From Setaria digitata (lineage: Eukaryota > Nematoda > Chromadorea > Rhabditida > Setariidae): 64,000 nucleotides of DNA. Location: contig RCAB01000303.1 in NCBI GenBank assembly GCA_003640385.1, positions 1 to 64,000 on the forward strand, in the 5' to 3' direction. The notes under the pieces are model-generated. The model worked only from the letters and a program-made list of their open reading frames with translations. It made no database searches and was not told the DNA's origin. A program made the position numbers and the translations under genes. This document shows positions 62,729 to 64,000 of this stretch, piece after piece. Position 1 is the stretch's first letter; each line of letters opens with the position of its first letter.

Positions 62729-64000
62729 CTATCATATTACTCAAATAGAGCTACTTTTGGAAGGAAAAGGCTACATACTGTTCGAATTCTTCATATGTCC
62801 TTCATTTTCTTTTTTTTTCTCCTCCATCATCACTTCTACTTCCTTTTTCTAACTGCAGTTTCCTTTTTTAAACTTTTAAAAACTAATTTCTATATATTTC
62901 AAATAATTTTGTGAGAAAAAGAAAAAAAAAAAAGGATTCAGTGAGTAATTTTTCTTAAATGTAGAGAAATGTTAATGGTGATTTTGAGAGGGAGAGAAAA
63001 AGCAAACAATTTTCTCAGTGTATTTCATATGACAGGAAAGGGGAAAAATTTTTGTTTTTAATCCTCTTCTTTAAATTAAGTTTAGATTAAATCAAAGCAG
63101 AATAATGCTTCGCAAACTTTCTGAAATGTAGTCATCTCCCTCTGTTGTGATTTCTGATACAAAGATGGTATGTATGCTTTTATATGCATCGATGCTACCT
63201 AATTAAATCCTCTGCAGAAACTAGTGCATATCTCTCTTTCCTCCATCTATAAGCGTAGGCTAATAAGCATGGTAAATCAATATTAGGCTGTTGAAATGGC
63301 AAAATGCTTAACGATTTTATTTGTAATGGCGCAACTATTAGAATTTTAGGAGCAGAAATTTTTTCAAAATCACTTTTTACATTATTCAGAATGATCTAGT
63401 AATCAGCAATTATAATCCTGCCACTCTAGTGAGATTGGATTTTGCTAAGGCTAGAGGAAGAATAGAGAAATGTTGAAAATCCTAGACGAGAACTTACTTC
63501 AGATAACAGAGGAATAAGTAGTTTTTAAAGTGATTGTACCAGTTGTACCTTTTGTTATCACTTATTACAATGATTGAACGATTGAATAGTTTTTTTTATT
63601 TATCTTCTTTATAATAACTGACTTTTTTCTTACATTTGAATATTAGTGAGTTATTTTTTTTTTTAAATTGTTCGTAAATGATTTTTTAATTCATAGATGG
63701 ACTTATCTAAGGAAGAATGGAATTGATAGGTTAAAGTAACATAGATTATTTGCGATTACTGATAAGAAAAGCTTCACTTTTTTTCCTTTTTTAAAAGAAA
63801 TGATTTGGTACACTTTTAAAAAAGTTCTATTTCCTTAATGAATTCTTATTGTCTGTTTAAGTGATTCATCAATTCTTGTTCCTGGGAATTAATCCTAAAC
63901 ATTTCTCCATTATTTACATTCCTCATTCCGCTAATTACTAAATCATTCGTATTGTCAATCCAGGTATTTCCGAGTGCATATTATCGGTTGTACAATATAT
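62729..64000. other. Right end of window, no gene seen
   Basis: About 1.3 kb of A/T-rich sequence with no supported exon on either strand. An ACTGATAAGA site lies near 63757. Confidence 0.4.

Overview
The window is eukaryotic DNA from a nematode. It is very AT-rich with many long A/T runs, has many small exons split by introns of roughly 70-550 bp bounded by TTTTCAG-type acceptors and GTAAGT/GTAAAT-type donors, and encodes nematode-like proteins. A clade III or filarial worm is my inference from composition and intron style; nothing in the window proves the species. There is no bacterial-type gene organisation, no CRISPR array, and I recognised no tRNA or rRNA.

Three genes could be reconstructed by joining exons by eye with matching reading-frame phases. 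(1) 191-2945, minus strand: the N-terminal half of an organic anion transporter (OATP/SLCO family). Six exons are phase-consistent; the 3' part runs off the left edge and the first exon was not found. (2) 9655-32347, minus strand: a TSC22-domain gene with two promoters. A short form (356 aa) starts at 14037. A long form (414 aa) starts at 32347 and carries the N-terminal RGRW motif of long TSC22/Bunched-A proteins. Both join the same four 3' exons, which encode the TSC box and leucine zipper, and about 15.5 kb of intron lies between the two sets of first exons. (3) 33546-44870, plus strand: a complete 27-exon gene for the eIF2-alpha kinase GCN2 (about 1547 aa: RWD, pseudokinase, kinase, HisRS-like and C-terminal regions).

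The long TSC22 form and GCN2 are head-to-head, with start codons about 1.2 kb apart across an intergenic region holding a degenerate tandem repeat of about 40 bp. Both leaders carry a short upstream ORF that overlaps the main start codon. That suggests translational control, and is notable beside the kinase that governs uORF-dependent translation.

From 45 to 64 kb there is no complete gene. Well-spliced exon-like segments suggest at least one long-intron gene on the plus strand (a signal-peptide start exon at 54619-54721 and an N-myristoylation start exon at 55765-55924, both ending in the same phase) and a start exon on the minus strand at 62610-62728. A GC-rich, hairpin-forming island lies near 47.0 kb. 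An ambiguous base (n) at 43651 joins two copies of a ~100 bp sequence in a GCN2 intron, probably an assembly join.
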